Assembly: GCF_003944765.1 (NCBI RefSeq)
Contig: NZ_RWIU01000003.1
Location: 372,001-436,000, forward strand
DNA from: Hymenobacter perfusus
GTDB lineage: Bacteria; Bacteroidota; Bacteroidia; Cytophagales; Hymenobacteraceae
DNA length: 64,000 nucleotides
Direction: 5' to 3'
Numbering within the stretch: position 1 is the stretch's first letter; each line of letters opens with the position of its first letter. Shown in pieces: positions 15,860 through 24,115 of the stretch. A model generated the notes under the pieces. That model was not told where the DNA came from, ran no database searches, and worked only from the letters and a program-made list of their open reading frames with translations. Position numbers and translations under genes: made by a program.

Positions 15860-15869
15860 GTTCTATCGG

Positions 15870-17585
15870 TTACTCGTGAAACGTCAGGCCGCTTTGGGTG
15901 GGTTGCACGTAGCCCTGGCGGATGGCGAAATCACCGAACCGCTCCTGGGGCTGGCGGTTCTGGGCGTAATCGGCGAGCAGGGGCGTGAGTTCCCGCACGA
16001 TGCCGTCTTCGTCCAACATTTCCTTGTAGAGCTTGTTCATCCGCTCCCCGTTGAAAGCGGCACCGAGGTAGAGGTTGTAGCGGCCCACGGCCCGGCCCAC
16101 CAGCCCGATTTCGCCGAGGTAGGGGCGGGCGCAGCCGTTGGGGCAGCCCGTCATCCGCAGCAGAATATCGTCCTGAGCCAGACCCTGTTGGCGAATCACC
16201 CGGTCCAATCTATCCAATAATTCCGGAAGATACCGCTCGGCCTCCGCGAAGGCCAGCGTGCAGGTGGGCAGGGCCACGCAGGCCAGCGCCCCGCGCCGCA
16301 GGGCCGTGTATTCTTTGCCGGCTTCCACCGCCACGCCGTGCTGCTGCAAGGTAGCCTGCACGCTCAGCCGGTGCTCGGGGGCAATGTTGGCGATGATGAG
16401 GTTCTGGTTGCCAGTGAGGCGGAAGTCGCCGGTGTGGAAGCCGGCAATTTCGCGCAGGGCGGTTTTGAGCGTGTAGCCGTCCCGGTCAAGGATGCGGCCG
16501 CCTTCCACGAACAGCGTGAGGTGGGCCCGGCCATCGGCCTGGATGGACCAGCCGTAGGCGTCGCCGGAGCTGCGGAACTGGTAGGGGCGGGCGGGCTCCA
16601 GCGGGTAGCCCAGGCGCTGGTCCAGCTCGGCTTTGAACACGTCGAGGCCCACGCGGTCCAGGGTGTACTTGAGGCGGGAGAACTTGCGGTTTTCACGGTT
16701 GCCCCAGTCGCGCTGAATCGTCACGATTTTCTCGCAGGCGTCTACCACCTTGTCGGTGGGCACGAAGCCGATGACGTCGGCCAGGCGCGGGTAGGTGTCG
16801 GGCATGCCAAACGTCATGCCCATGCCGCCGCCCACGGCCACGTTGAAGCCCACCAGCTGGCCCCGCTCCTCAATGGCAATGAGGCCCAGGTCGTTGGCGA
16901 AGAGGTCGGTATCGTTGTAGGGCGGAATAGCCAGGGCAATCTTGAACTTGCGGGGCAGGTAGGTTTTGCCGTAGATGGGCTCGAAATCCTCTTCGCCTTC
17001 ATTAGGCTCGCTGGTGAATTGCGACTCCCCGTCGAGCCACAGTTCCCAATACGCCGAGGTATGGGGTGTGAGGTGGGCGCTGATCTGCTTCGACACCTCG
17101 TACACCGCCGCGTGTAGGGGGCTTTCGTGCGGGTTGGGGTTGCACATCACGTTGCGGTTCACGTCGCCGCAGCCCGCAATGCTGTCCAGCAAAGCCTCAT
17201 TGAAGCCCCGGATGGTCTTTTTCAGGTCGCGCTTGAGCACGCCGTGCAGTTGGAATGCCTGGCGTGTGGTGAGCTTGAGCGTGTGGTTGCCGTACTCGTC
17301 GGCCAGCTCATCCATGCGCAGCCACTGCGCGGGCGAGGCAATGCCGCCCGGCACCCGCACCCGAATCATGAGCGAGTAGAGCGGCTCTAGCTTCTGGCGC
17401 TTGCGCTCCGAGTCCAGGTCCCGGTCGGTTTGCTGGTAGGAGCCGTGGAACTTGATCAGGTGGGTATCGTCGGGATAGAGGGCGCCGGTGAGCGGGTTGA
17501 CGAGGCTTTCGGCCAGGGTGCCGCGCAGGTAGTTGCTGGCCTGCTTGACGTGCTCGACTTCGGAAAGTTTGCGGGTATCGGACAT
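15870..17585 (-). CDS. cysI: Assimilatory sulfite reductase hemoprotein (beta) subunit
   Basis: A 571-residue sulfite reductase, the length of CysI. It reduces sulfite to sulfide with six electrons using siroheme and a 4Fe-4S cluster. The two ferredoxin-like halves are visible (LKLTTRQAFQLHGVLKRDL and FRLTGNQNLIIANI), and the cluster ligands are CVALPTCTLA and TGCPNGCARP near residues 430-480. Upstream in the same direction lie the TonB receptor and cysJ, which supplies electrons from NADPH. Siroheme comes from CobA and the CysG-TSUP fusion of the same cluster. Confidence 0.95.
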   Translation of the reverse strand: MSDTRKLSEVEHVKQASNYLRGTLAESLVNPLTGALYPDDTHLIKFHGSYQQTDRDLDSERKRQKLEPLYSLMIRVRVPGGIASPAQWLRMDELADEYGNHTLKLTTRQAFQLHGVLKRDLKKTIRGFNEALLDSIAGCGDVNRNVMCNPNPHESPLHAAVYEVSKQISAHLTPHTSAYWELWLDGESQFTSEPNEGEEDFEPIYGKTYLPRKFKIALAIPPYNDTDLFANDLGLIAIEERGQLVGFNVAVGGGMGMTFGMPDTYPRLADVIGFVPTDKVVDACEKIVTIQRDWGNRENRKFSRLKYTLDRVGLDVFKAELDQRLGYPLEPARPYQFRSSGDAYGWSIQADGRAHLTLFVEGGRILDRDGYTLKTALREIAGFHTGDFRLTGNQNLIIANIAPEHRLSVQATLQQHGVAVEAGKEYTALRRGALACVALPTCTLAFAEAERYLPELLDRLDRVIRQQGLAQDDILLRMTGCPNGCARPYLGEIGLVGRAVGRYNLYLGAAFNGERMNKLYKEMLDEDGIVRELTPLLADYAQNRQPQERFGDFAIRQGYVQPTQSGLTFHE

Positions 17586-17660
17586 GGTGGTGGTGCTGGG
17601 TTTCGGTGGTCCCAGGGCGGAAGCCCTGGGCGTGGTAGCGGGTTGCGGAGTGCTGGTTGC

Positions 17661-17771
17661 CTCACCCCAACCCCTCTCCAGGGGGAGAGGGGCTCTAGTT
17701 GTAGTTTCTAGAAGGTTTTTATTTTAGGCTAGTTCCTCCTCTCCTTTTCGGAGAGGGGGTTAGGGGGTGAG
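17661..17771. repeat. Inverted repeat, CTCACCCC(n)CCCCTCTCC family
   Basis: CTCACCCCAACCCCTCTCC at 17661-17679 is mirrored by GGAGAGGGGGTTAGGGGGTGAG ending at 17771. The same sequence family bounds 20823-21102. It fills the cysI-receptor gap. Confidence 0.8.
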
Positions 17772-17776
17772 GCGAA

Positions 17777-20680
17777 CTACCGCAACACGGTATTATCAAA
17801 CGTCAAAGCCACGTAGTACAGGCCGCCGATGGTGGGGCCGGCGGCGTACTGGATGTAGCGGTTGTTGAGCAGGTTGGTGCCGCCCACTTTTATCGTCGAT
17901 TTGAGGGCGGGCACGCGCACGTTCACTTGGGCATCGAGGTTCTGGTAGGCGGGCACGCGGCCGTTGGCCAGGGGGCTTTCCCAGACGAAGGAACTCTGGT
18001 GCCGCCACACTAGGTTGAAGCCCACATTGCGCACAATTTCGCGGTTGCCGAAGCTCACGTTGGTTACCCAGTGCGGGGTGTTGAAGCCGGTCACGAAGAT
18101 GTCGGGGGCGTTGTTGGCCGACAGGGCATTGTAGCTGACGTTGCCGCCCAGGGTGTATTTTTGGTAGAAGTTGTAGGTGACGCCCAGCGTGGAGCCGTAG
18201 CTGCGGTAGTTATTGCGGGCATTGGTGTACACCCGGTACCGGTCCTGGCGGGCGGCACGGTTGCTGTTGAGGGCGGCCAGCACGGCATCGTCGGAGCCCA
18301 CCTGCACCTGCTGGCCGGCGGCGTTTTTGGGCACGCTCACCTCCACCTGGCCCAGGAAGCCGGAGTAGATGTTCACGTAGGCGTCGGCGTCGAGGGAGAG
18401 GCGGTTATCGAGCAACACGCTGCGGTAGCCCACCTCGTAGGCGTTGATCTGCTCGGGCTGCTCGGTGGGTAGGTTGCCCACCTGCAGCACGCCCCGGATT
18501 TCGGGGCGCAAAGCGGCCTGACTGGCGGTGGTGCCGGCGTTGGCGGCCACATAGGCATTCACGGCGGCGTTGAACTGCGAAATGGACGCCAGCGTGTAGG
18601 AGTTGTCGAGGTAATTCAGGCCCTCGTTCACGCGGGCCAGCCCGCCCACCCGGCGCACGTTGCCGTTGTTTACGAACGACAGCGCCTCAAACAGCGACGG
18701 GAAGCGCCAGCCGTTCTGGTACGAAGCCCGGAAGTTGTGCAGGCCGCCGGCTGTGTACACCGCCGCCACCCGCGGGTTCAGCTTGGGCGAAAACTCAGGG
18801 TTGTAGTCCAAGCGCAACGAAGCGGTGAGCTTCAGGCGGTCCTGGAGCAGGCGTTTGGTGGCCTGCCCGAAGCCCCCGATTTTCTTGTAGTACTGGTTCT
18901 GGCCGCCGGGCTGGGTGCGCTCGGTGAGCGGGCGGCTGAAATCCACGAAGTTGTTGCCGTCCGGAATCACCTCGTAGAGGCGGGCATCGGCGCCCAGCAG
19001 CACATCGGCAAATTTCACCCGTTGGCCCAGGTTCCAGATGGCGTCGGAGTGGTAGGTGCGACTGCGCTGGGTGAGGGCGGCCCCGCCGGGGATGGGCGCG
19101 CCGGGCACGTTCACGCCGCTGTCCCAGTTGTTGGTGCGGGTAATCTGGTTTTTGAGGGCCTCAAATTCTGGTGTACCGGGCACGGCGCGGCCGGCATCGG
19201 CCACGGTGCGGGCCTGCTGCATGGCCTGGGCCAGGGTGGCCCCGCCGCTCAGCTGGCTTTGCAGCTCCGTCCGGAACTTCGTGCCCCAGGCGGCGTTGGA
19301 GCCGTTTTGCAGGTCCAGGTTGAGGGCCAGCGGGTTGAGGTTGTAGGAGTTGCCGGTGTTTTCCACCAGCATGTAGGCGCGGGCCGTGAAGTTCTCGCCC
19401 TTCAGCTCCACCTTGTGGTTCTGCACCGTCACGCCGTCGAGCTGAATCTTGTTGCCGCGCTGAAATACGCCGTCCATCAGCCCGAACCGGTAGCCGTAGC
19501 TCAGCTCCAGCTTATCGGTGAGCTTGTAGTGCAGGCTGGCATCGGCCTTGATGTTGCGCACGATGGGGTTGGTGAGGTCCCGCTCGTAGTAGCCCGTGCG
19601 GCGCACGTTGAAGGTTTCGTTGCGGCCCTGGTAAGGGATGGTGATGCTCACGTTGCCGGCGTTGTCGTCGCCGTAGCGGTTCCAGAGGTCGGCGGCGGGG
19701 TTGCTGGCGCCGTTCAGCTCCGGGAAGCGCGGGTTGGCCGACGCCAGGTTCTGGGGGTTCTGGTCGTTCTGAGTGTTCGAGAGCCAGTCGGTGCCGCGCA
19801 GAAAGCTGCCGTTCACCTTGTAGGCCCAGCGGCCCGAAGCGCCCAGGCCTTGCGCCCAGCGCACGGCCGTTTCGGTGAGCACGCTCGGGTTGCGGTCGGT
19901 GCCGTCCACGTGGTTGACGCCCACCTTTTGGTACACGCTCAGGCCTTGGTAGCTGAAGGGGCTCTTGGTGGTGAGGTTGGCCATGCCGTTGATGGCGTTC
20001 ATGCCGTAGAGGGCCGAGGCCGCGCCGGGCGTAATTTCCACCGAGGCCACGTCCAGTTCCGTCGGCCCGATGGCGTTGCCCAGCGGCACGCCCAAAGTGG
20101 CCGCCTGCATGTCCACGCCGTCCACTAGTTGCATAAAGCGGAAGTTGTTGGGGATGTTGAAGCCGCGGGTGTTGGGCACTTTGAACGTGAGCGAGGAGGT
20201 AGTCATCTGCACGCCCTTCACGTTCTCCAGCGCATCATAAAAGCTGGGGGCAGGCGTTTCCTTGATGGCCCGGATGTCGAGCTTTTCAATGGCCACCGGC
20301 GAGGTCAGCCGGCTTTCCTCCACCCGCGACGCCGACACCACCACCTCGTTCATCGACACGGCCTTCGACTCCAGTTGCACGCTGATGGGCTGGCTGCCGC
20401 TGGCAATTTCCAGCTCCCGCGACTCGTAGCCCAGCGTATTGAACACCAGCGTAAACGGAAACCGCAGCTTGGCTTTCAGGGCAAACTGGCCGTTACCGTC
20501 GCTGAGCGTGCCGGTGGTGCCGCCCTTCACAATGATGCTCACGCCCGGCAGCGGCTCGCCGGTGGCTTTTTCGCGCACGGTGCCGCTCACCGAAATCAGG
20601 GCCTCCTGGGCGTGCAGGCCGGTGGCGCTGGCTGCAACCAACGCCGGTATTAGTAAGGAAGAGGAAAGAAGATGTTTCAT
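17777..20680 (-). CDS. TonB-dependent outer-membrane receptor within the cys cluster
   Basis: A 967-residue receptor. It has a signal peptide (MKHLLSSSLLIPALVAASATGLHAQ), a CarboxypepD_reg-like domain (VSGTVREKATGEPLPGVSIIVKG, to about residue 105), a plug domain (VVVSASRVEESRLTSPVAI onward, with SALYGMNAINGMANL) and a beta-barrel ending in a strand with terminal VALTFDNTVLR. No SusD partner follows, so it is a stand-alone transporter rather than a SusCD glycan system. Its place between cysJ and cysI suggests uptake of a sulfur compound or of iron/heme for siroheme; neither is shown by the sequence. The ATG at 20680 is used; a TTG precedes it. Confidence 0.9.
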   Translation of the reverse strand: MKHLLSSSLLIPALVAASATGLHAQEALISVSGTVREKATGEPLPGVSIIVKGGTTGTLSDGNGQFALKAKLRFPFTLVFNTLGYESRELEIASGSQPISVQLESKAVSMNEVVVSASRVEESRLTSPVAIEKLDIRAIKETPAPSFYDALENVKGVQMTTSSLTFKVPNTRGFNIPNNFRFMQLVDGVDMQAATLGVPLGNAIGPTELDVASVEITPGAASALYGMNAINGMANLTTKSPFSYQGLSVYQKVGVNHVDGTDRNPSVLTETAVRWAQGLGASGRWAYKVNGSFLRGTDWLSNTQNDQNPQNLASANPRFPELNGASNPAADLWNRYGDDNAGNVSITIPYQGRNETFNVRRTGYYERDLTNPIVRNIKADASLHYKLTDKLELSYGYRFGLMDGVFQRGNKIQLDGVTVQNHKVELKGENFTARAYMLVENTGNSYNLNPLALNLDLQNGSNAAWGTKFRTELQSQLSGGATLAQAMQQARTVADAGRAVPGTPEFEALKNQITRTNNWDSGVNVPGAPIPGGAALTQRSRTYHSDAIWNLGQRVKFADVLLGADARLYEVIPDGNNFVDFSRPLTERTQPGGQNQYYKKIGGFGQATKRLLQDRLKLTASLRLDYNPEFSPKLNPRVAAVYTAGGLHNFRASYQNGWRFPSLFEALSFVNNGNVRRVGGLARVNEGLNYLDNSYTLASISQFNAAVNAYVAANAGTTASQAALRPEIRGVLQVGNLPTEQPEQINAYEVGYRSVLLDNRLSLDADAYVNIYSGFLGQVEVSVPKNAAGQQVQVGSDDAVLAALNSNRAARQDRYRVYTNARNNYRSYGSTLGVTYNFYQKYTLGGNVSYNALSANNAPDIFVTGFNTPHWVTNVSFGNREIVRNVGFNLVWRHQSSFVWESPLANGRVPAYQNLDAQVNVRVPALKSTIKVGGTNLLNNRYIQYAAGPTIGGLYYVALTFDNTVLR

Positions 20681-20822
20681 CAAGTTTTTGCAAGAGAAGA
20701 AAGGACCCGGGGCGGGGCAGACGGCAGGCCGGCGCAGCCCCCGCGCCCGGGGCGCAGCGGCCGTTACCGGCTACAACATCGTCTTGGAAAAACTGCAGGC
20801 ATGGGTCGTTCTGGCGGTTTGC

Positions 20823-21102
20823 CTCACCCCCCCGGCCCCCTCTCCAGGGGGAGAGGGGGAGCCTGACGGGCTGGGCAGGGTTGTAGAGACGCGACACTTC
20901 GCGTCTTGTGGTTGCTGAGGTTGTTTTGACTGTCCCGGTACCAGCCGTTCTGGCGGGAGACGCGAAGTGCCGCGTCTCTACAGTGGTCGGTGATTCGTGC
21001 AGTGCCGGCCGTTCTGGCGGGAGACGCAAGATGTTGCGTCTCTACAACCGCCAAAGCCGTCTGGCTCCCCCTCTCCCCCTGGAGAGGGGGCCGGGGGGTG
21101 AG
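20823..21102. repeat. Nested repeat block between the TonB receptor and cysJ
   Basis: A 22-bp perfect inverted repeat, CTCACCCCCCGGCCCCCTCTCC at 20823-20844 and its complement at 21081-21102, encloses three copies of a second short inverted repeat: GAGACGCGACACTTCGCGTC near 20886, GAGACGCGAAGTGCCGCGTC at 20957 and GAGACGCAAGATGTTGCGTC at 21021. The copies alternate in small base changes. No ORF here is convincing. Confidence 0.85.
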
Positions 21103-21106
21103 GCGC

Positions 21107-22957
21107 CTAATACACATCCTCCAAAAACCGGCGGGCCTTCTTGAGCTGGCGCAGGTACTCGGCGGCGTAGTCGGCGTCGTGGCCGCTTTCCTGCTGGATG
21201 ATCTGGCGCAGGGCCTGCTGCACGTCGTGGGCCATGCGGGATTTGTCGCCGCACACGTAGAAGTAGGCGCCGTTTTCGAGCTGCTCATACACGCGGCGGC
21301 TTTGTTCCAGGAGGCGGTGCTGCACGTAGAGCTTCTGGGCCTGGTCGCGGGAGAAGGCCAGGTCGAGGCGGTCGAGGGTGCCGCGCTTGAGGTGCTGCTG
21401 CCACTCGGTCTGGTACAGGAAGTCGGTGGTGAAGTGGGGGTTGCCGAACAGCAGCCAGTTGCGGCCGGTAGCGCCGGTTTCGGCCCGCTCCTCCACAAAG
21501 GCCCGGAAGGGCGCCACGCCGGTGCCGGGGCCGACCATGATAATATCGGTAGCGGTATCCTGTGGCAGCTTGAAGTACTCGTTGCGGTCCACCCACACCC
21601 GGGCCGTGTCGCCGAGGCTGAGGTGGTCGGCCTGGTAGCCGGAGCAGGCGCCGTGTTTAGCGCGGCCGTTCGTTTCGTAGCGCACGGCCCCCACCGTCAG
21701 ATGCACTTCCTCGGGGTGCGCCAGCAACGATGACGAAATGGAATACGCCCGGGCCGGCAACGGCCGCAGCACCGCCGCCAGCTGCTGCCCCGACAGATCC
21801 ACCGGAAACTCGGTCAGCAAATCGGCCACGTCGCGGCCGTAGAGGTAGGCCCCCAGGTTCGGCTTGTCGGCCAGGATTTCGCGGATTCCGGCGTGCTGCG
21901 GGGCCACGGCGGCGTAGCGCTCCAGCACGTCGCGCGTGAGCACCGACAGTTCCAGGCGCTCGGTCAGGGCGGTAGTCAGATCCAGCTCCTCGGCTTCGAG
22001 GCGTACCGGGGCAGCTTCGGGCAGGCGGGCGGCCTGCAGCACCTCCTGCACCAGCGCGGGGCGGTTGCGGGGCTGTACCATCAGGGCGTCGCCGGGCTCA
22101 TAGGTCAGGCCCGAGTCAGCCAAAGAAAACTCCAGGTGGTAGGTTTCCTTGGTGGAGCCCCGGCCGTTGAGCTGAATCTTTTCCAGCAGCTCCGTCCCGA
22201 AGGGGTTGCGGGCGTTGTACTCCACGGCGGCGGGCAGTGGGGCCACTTCCGGCGCGTAGTCCGCACCTACTGAGGCTACCACCGGCGCGGCCACGGCTGC
22301 GCCCGCCATTACGGGGGCCGGGGCAGGCTGCAATTCGGCAATGCGGCTGAGCACCTGTTCGGCCCACTGGCGGGTTTCGTCTTCGAAGGTTACGTCGCAG
22401 TCAAGCCGTTCAGCCAGGCGGCGGCCACCCAACTCGGCTAGGCGCTGGTCGAACTCGAAGCCGGTCTGGCAGAATTGCAGGTAGCTTTTGTCGCCCAGGG
22501 CCAGCACGGCGTACTGCAAGTCGGGCAGCTTGGGGGCGCGGCTGCTGAGCAGGAACTGGTGCAGCTCCTCGGCCGCAATGGGCGGGTCGCCTTCCCCCTG
22601 GGTGCTCACCATCACCAGTAGCAACTGCTCGGTTTTGAGGTCTTTGGTGGGGTAGTCGTTCATGTCGCGCACCTGCGGCTGCAGACCAAGGCGGCGGGCC
22701 GCTTCGGCCACCAAGCCGGCGGCTTTCTTGCTGTTACCGGTCTGGGAGCCAAACAGGATGGTGAGCTGACTGGCTGCAGCCCCCGTTGCGGCCGGAGCCG
22801 GGGCTACGGCCGCAATGGGGGCTGCAGCCCCGGCGCGGCCGTAGAGGTAGCCGCTCAGCCACACGAGCTGCTGGGAAGTGAGGCCCGCCGCCAACTGCTG
22901 CAGCGCCTGGTCGTCGAGGCCGATGGGAAGCGTGGGGGAAGCTGAAAGAAGAGACAT
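21107..22957 (-). CDS. cysJ: Sulfite reductase (NADPH) flavoprotein alpha subunit
   Basis: A 616-residue diflavin reductase that passes electrons from NADPH through FAD and FMN to CysI. Residues about 65-205 are the flavodoxin-like FMN domain (LTILFGSQTGNSKKAAGLV, STQGEGDPP); then the FAD part (RAYSISSSLL, GACSGYQADHL) and the NADPH site (VGPGTGVAPFRAFVEER, FVCGD-like FYVCGDKSRMAHDV), ending in the usual aromatic terminus FLEDVY. An Ala/Pro-rich linker near residues 190-225 joins the domains. The ATG at 22957 is chosen; the upstream 18 in-frame residues are not family-like. Confidence 0.94.
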   Translation of the reverse strand: MSLLSASPTLPIGLDDQALQQLAAGLTSQQLVWLSGYLYGRAGAAAPIAAVAPAPAATGAAASQLTILFGSQTGNSKKAAGLVAEAARRLGLQPQVRDMNDYPTKDLKTEQLLLVMVSTQGEGDPPIAAEELHQFLLSSRAPKLPDLQYAVLALGDKSYLQFCQTGFEFDQRLAELGGRRLAERLDCDVTFEDETRQWAEQVLSRIAELQPAPAPVMAGAAVAAPVVASVGADYAPEVAPLPAAVEYNARNPFGTELLEKIQLNGRGSTKETYHLEFSLADSGLTYEPGDALMVQPRNRPALVQEVLQAARLPEAAPVRLEAEELDLTTALTERLELSVLTRDVLERYAAVAPQHAGIREILADKPNLGAYLYGRDVADLLTEFPVDLSGQQLAAVLRPLPARAYSISSSLLAHPEEVHLTVGAVRYETNGRAKHGACSGYQADHLSLGDTARVWVDRNEYFKLPQDTATDIIMVGPGTGVAPFRAFVEERAETGATGRNWLLFGNPHFTTDFLYQTEWQQHLKRGTLDRLDLAFSRDQAQKLYVQHRLLEQSRRVYEQLENGAYFYVCGDKSRMAHDVQQALRQIIQQESGHDADYAAEYLRQLKKARRFLEDVY

Positions 22958-23006
22958 AGGACGTGGTGGTTGGGGCAGTGGGTTAGGCGCGTCAGAGAAG
23001 TAAGAA

Positions 23007-23129
23007 GTCATGCTGAGCTTGCCGAAGCATCTCTACCGCTTCGTTGTGGCGGTTCAGGCTATGAAGCGGCTAGTGGTGCTGTCATCTGATTAGCCAGCGG
23101 TAGAGATGCTTCGGCAAGCTCAGCATGAC
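23007..23129. repeat. Inverted repeat with 34-bp perfect arms, GTCATGCTGAGC family
   Basis: The arm 23007-23040 (GTCATGCTGAGCTTGCCGAA onward) is exactly complementary to 23096-23129. It occupies the cobA-cysJ gap and is closely similar to the elements at 23958 and 41375. Confidence 0.9.
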
Positions 23130-23158
23130 GCGCTGATTGTGGCGTTCTGATCAGGCAA

Positions 23159-23920
23159 CTATGCCGCGTACAGTTCCGGCAGCAGCGCCAGCTTCTCCGG
23201 GGTGGCCAGGCGGGTGACTTCGCCGATGATGATGATGGCCGGCGCGCCGATTTCGGCGGCGGCGGCGCGGGCGGGCAGCTCGGCTACCGGGCCGGTGACC
23301 AGGCGGGCGTGGGGGAGGGTGCCATTCTGGATGATGGCAGCCGGCATTCCGGCGTGGCCCTGCTCGCAGAAGGCCTGCACGATGCGCGGCAGCTCGCCCA
23401 GGCCCATCAGAATGACAGTGGTGCCACGGGCGTCGCGGGCGGCTTCCCGAATGCTGCCGGCCAGCTCGCCGGTGGCAGTGGTGGCCGTAATCACCCGAAA
23501 TCCTTCGCTCAGGCCCCGGTGCGTGACGGGAATCCCGGCGGCCCCGGCCGCAGCCACCGCGCTGCTGATGCCGGGCACGTAGTCCGTGAGCAGGCCGTGG
23601 GCTTCGGCGTAGAGCATTTCCTCCCGGCCGCGCCCGAACACGAACGGGTCGCCGCCCTTGAGGCGCACCACGTGGCCGTAGCGGCGGGCGTAGTCCACAA
23701 TCAGGGCATTGATGTCGTCCTGCGAGTGGCTGCGCATGCCGCGCCGCTTGCCCACCGGCACCAGCACGGTCTCGGGGCGGGCGTGCCCGAGCAGGGCGCG
23801 GTTGGCCAGCGCGTCGTACAAAATTACATCGGCTTCCGACAGCACCCGCGCCCCTTTGAGCGTGAGCAGCTCCGGGTCGCCGGGGCCGGCACCGAGTACC
23901 GTAAGGCGGGGCGTTTGCAT
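23159..23920 (-). CDS. cobA: Uroporphyrinogen-III C-methyltransferase
   Basis: A 253-residue SAM-dependent methyltransferase that makes precorrin-2, the first committed step to siroheme. Diagnostic motifs are LTVLGAGPGDPELLTLKGARVL at the N-terminus, VRLKGGDPFVFGRGREE and the later VPGISSAVAAAGAAGIPVTHRG. It lacks the other CysG domains, which are supplied by the dehydrogenase-TSUP fusion at the end of the cluster. The start at 23920 is the ATG directly before the family start; an upstream in-frame ATG lies in low-complexity repeat DNA. Confidence 0.94.
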   Translation of the reverse strand: MQTPRLTVLGAGPGDPELLTLKGARVLSEADVILYDALANRALLGHARPETVLVPVGKRRGMRSHSQDDINALIVDYARRYGHVVRLKGGDPFVFGRGREEMLYAEAHGLLTDYVPGISSAVAAAGAAGIPVTHRGLSEGFRVITATTATGELAGSIREAARDARGTTVILMGLGELPRIVQAFCEQGHAGMPAAIIQNGTLPHARLVTGPVAELPARAAAAEIGAPAIIIIGEVTRLATPEKLALLPELYAA

Positions 23921-23957
23921 CGGTGGAATGGTGAAGTGGTGAATGAGTGAATTGTCC

Positions 23958-24102
23958 GTCATGCTGAGCCTGTCGAAGCATCTCTACCGCTTCGTTGTGG
24001 CGGTTCAGTAGCCCAGGGTTTAAACCCTGGGCTATGGAGCGGTTATCGGTGCTGCCATCTGATCAGCCAGAGGTAAAGATGCTTCGGTAAGCTCGGCATG
24101 AC
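23958..24102. repeat. Inverted repeat with inner palindrome, GTCATGCTGAGC family
   Basis: GTCATGCTGAGCCTGTCGAA at 23958 faces an imperfect inverted copy ending at 24102. Its centre holds the separate palindrome GCCCAGGGTTTAAACCCTGGGC (24011-24032). It lies between cysN and cobA. Confidence 0.85.
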
Positions 24103-24115
24103 GTTCGTCAGCAGC

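Noticed and set aside
18737..20128. 463-codon plus-strand ORF opposite the TonB receptor
   Set aside because: Antisense shadow of a well-supported receptor gene.
20677..21106. Short ORFs in the receptor-cysJ gap
   Set aside because: They run through repeat DNA in several frames and have no conserved-looking sequence.
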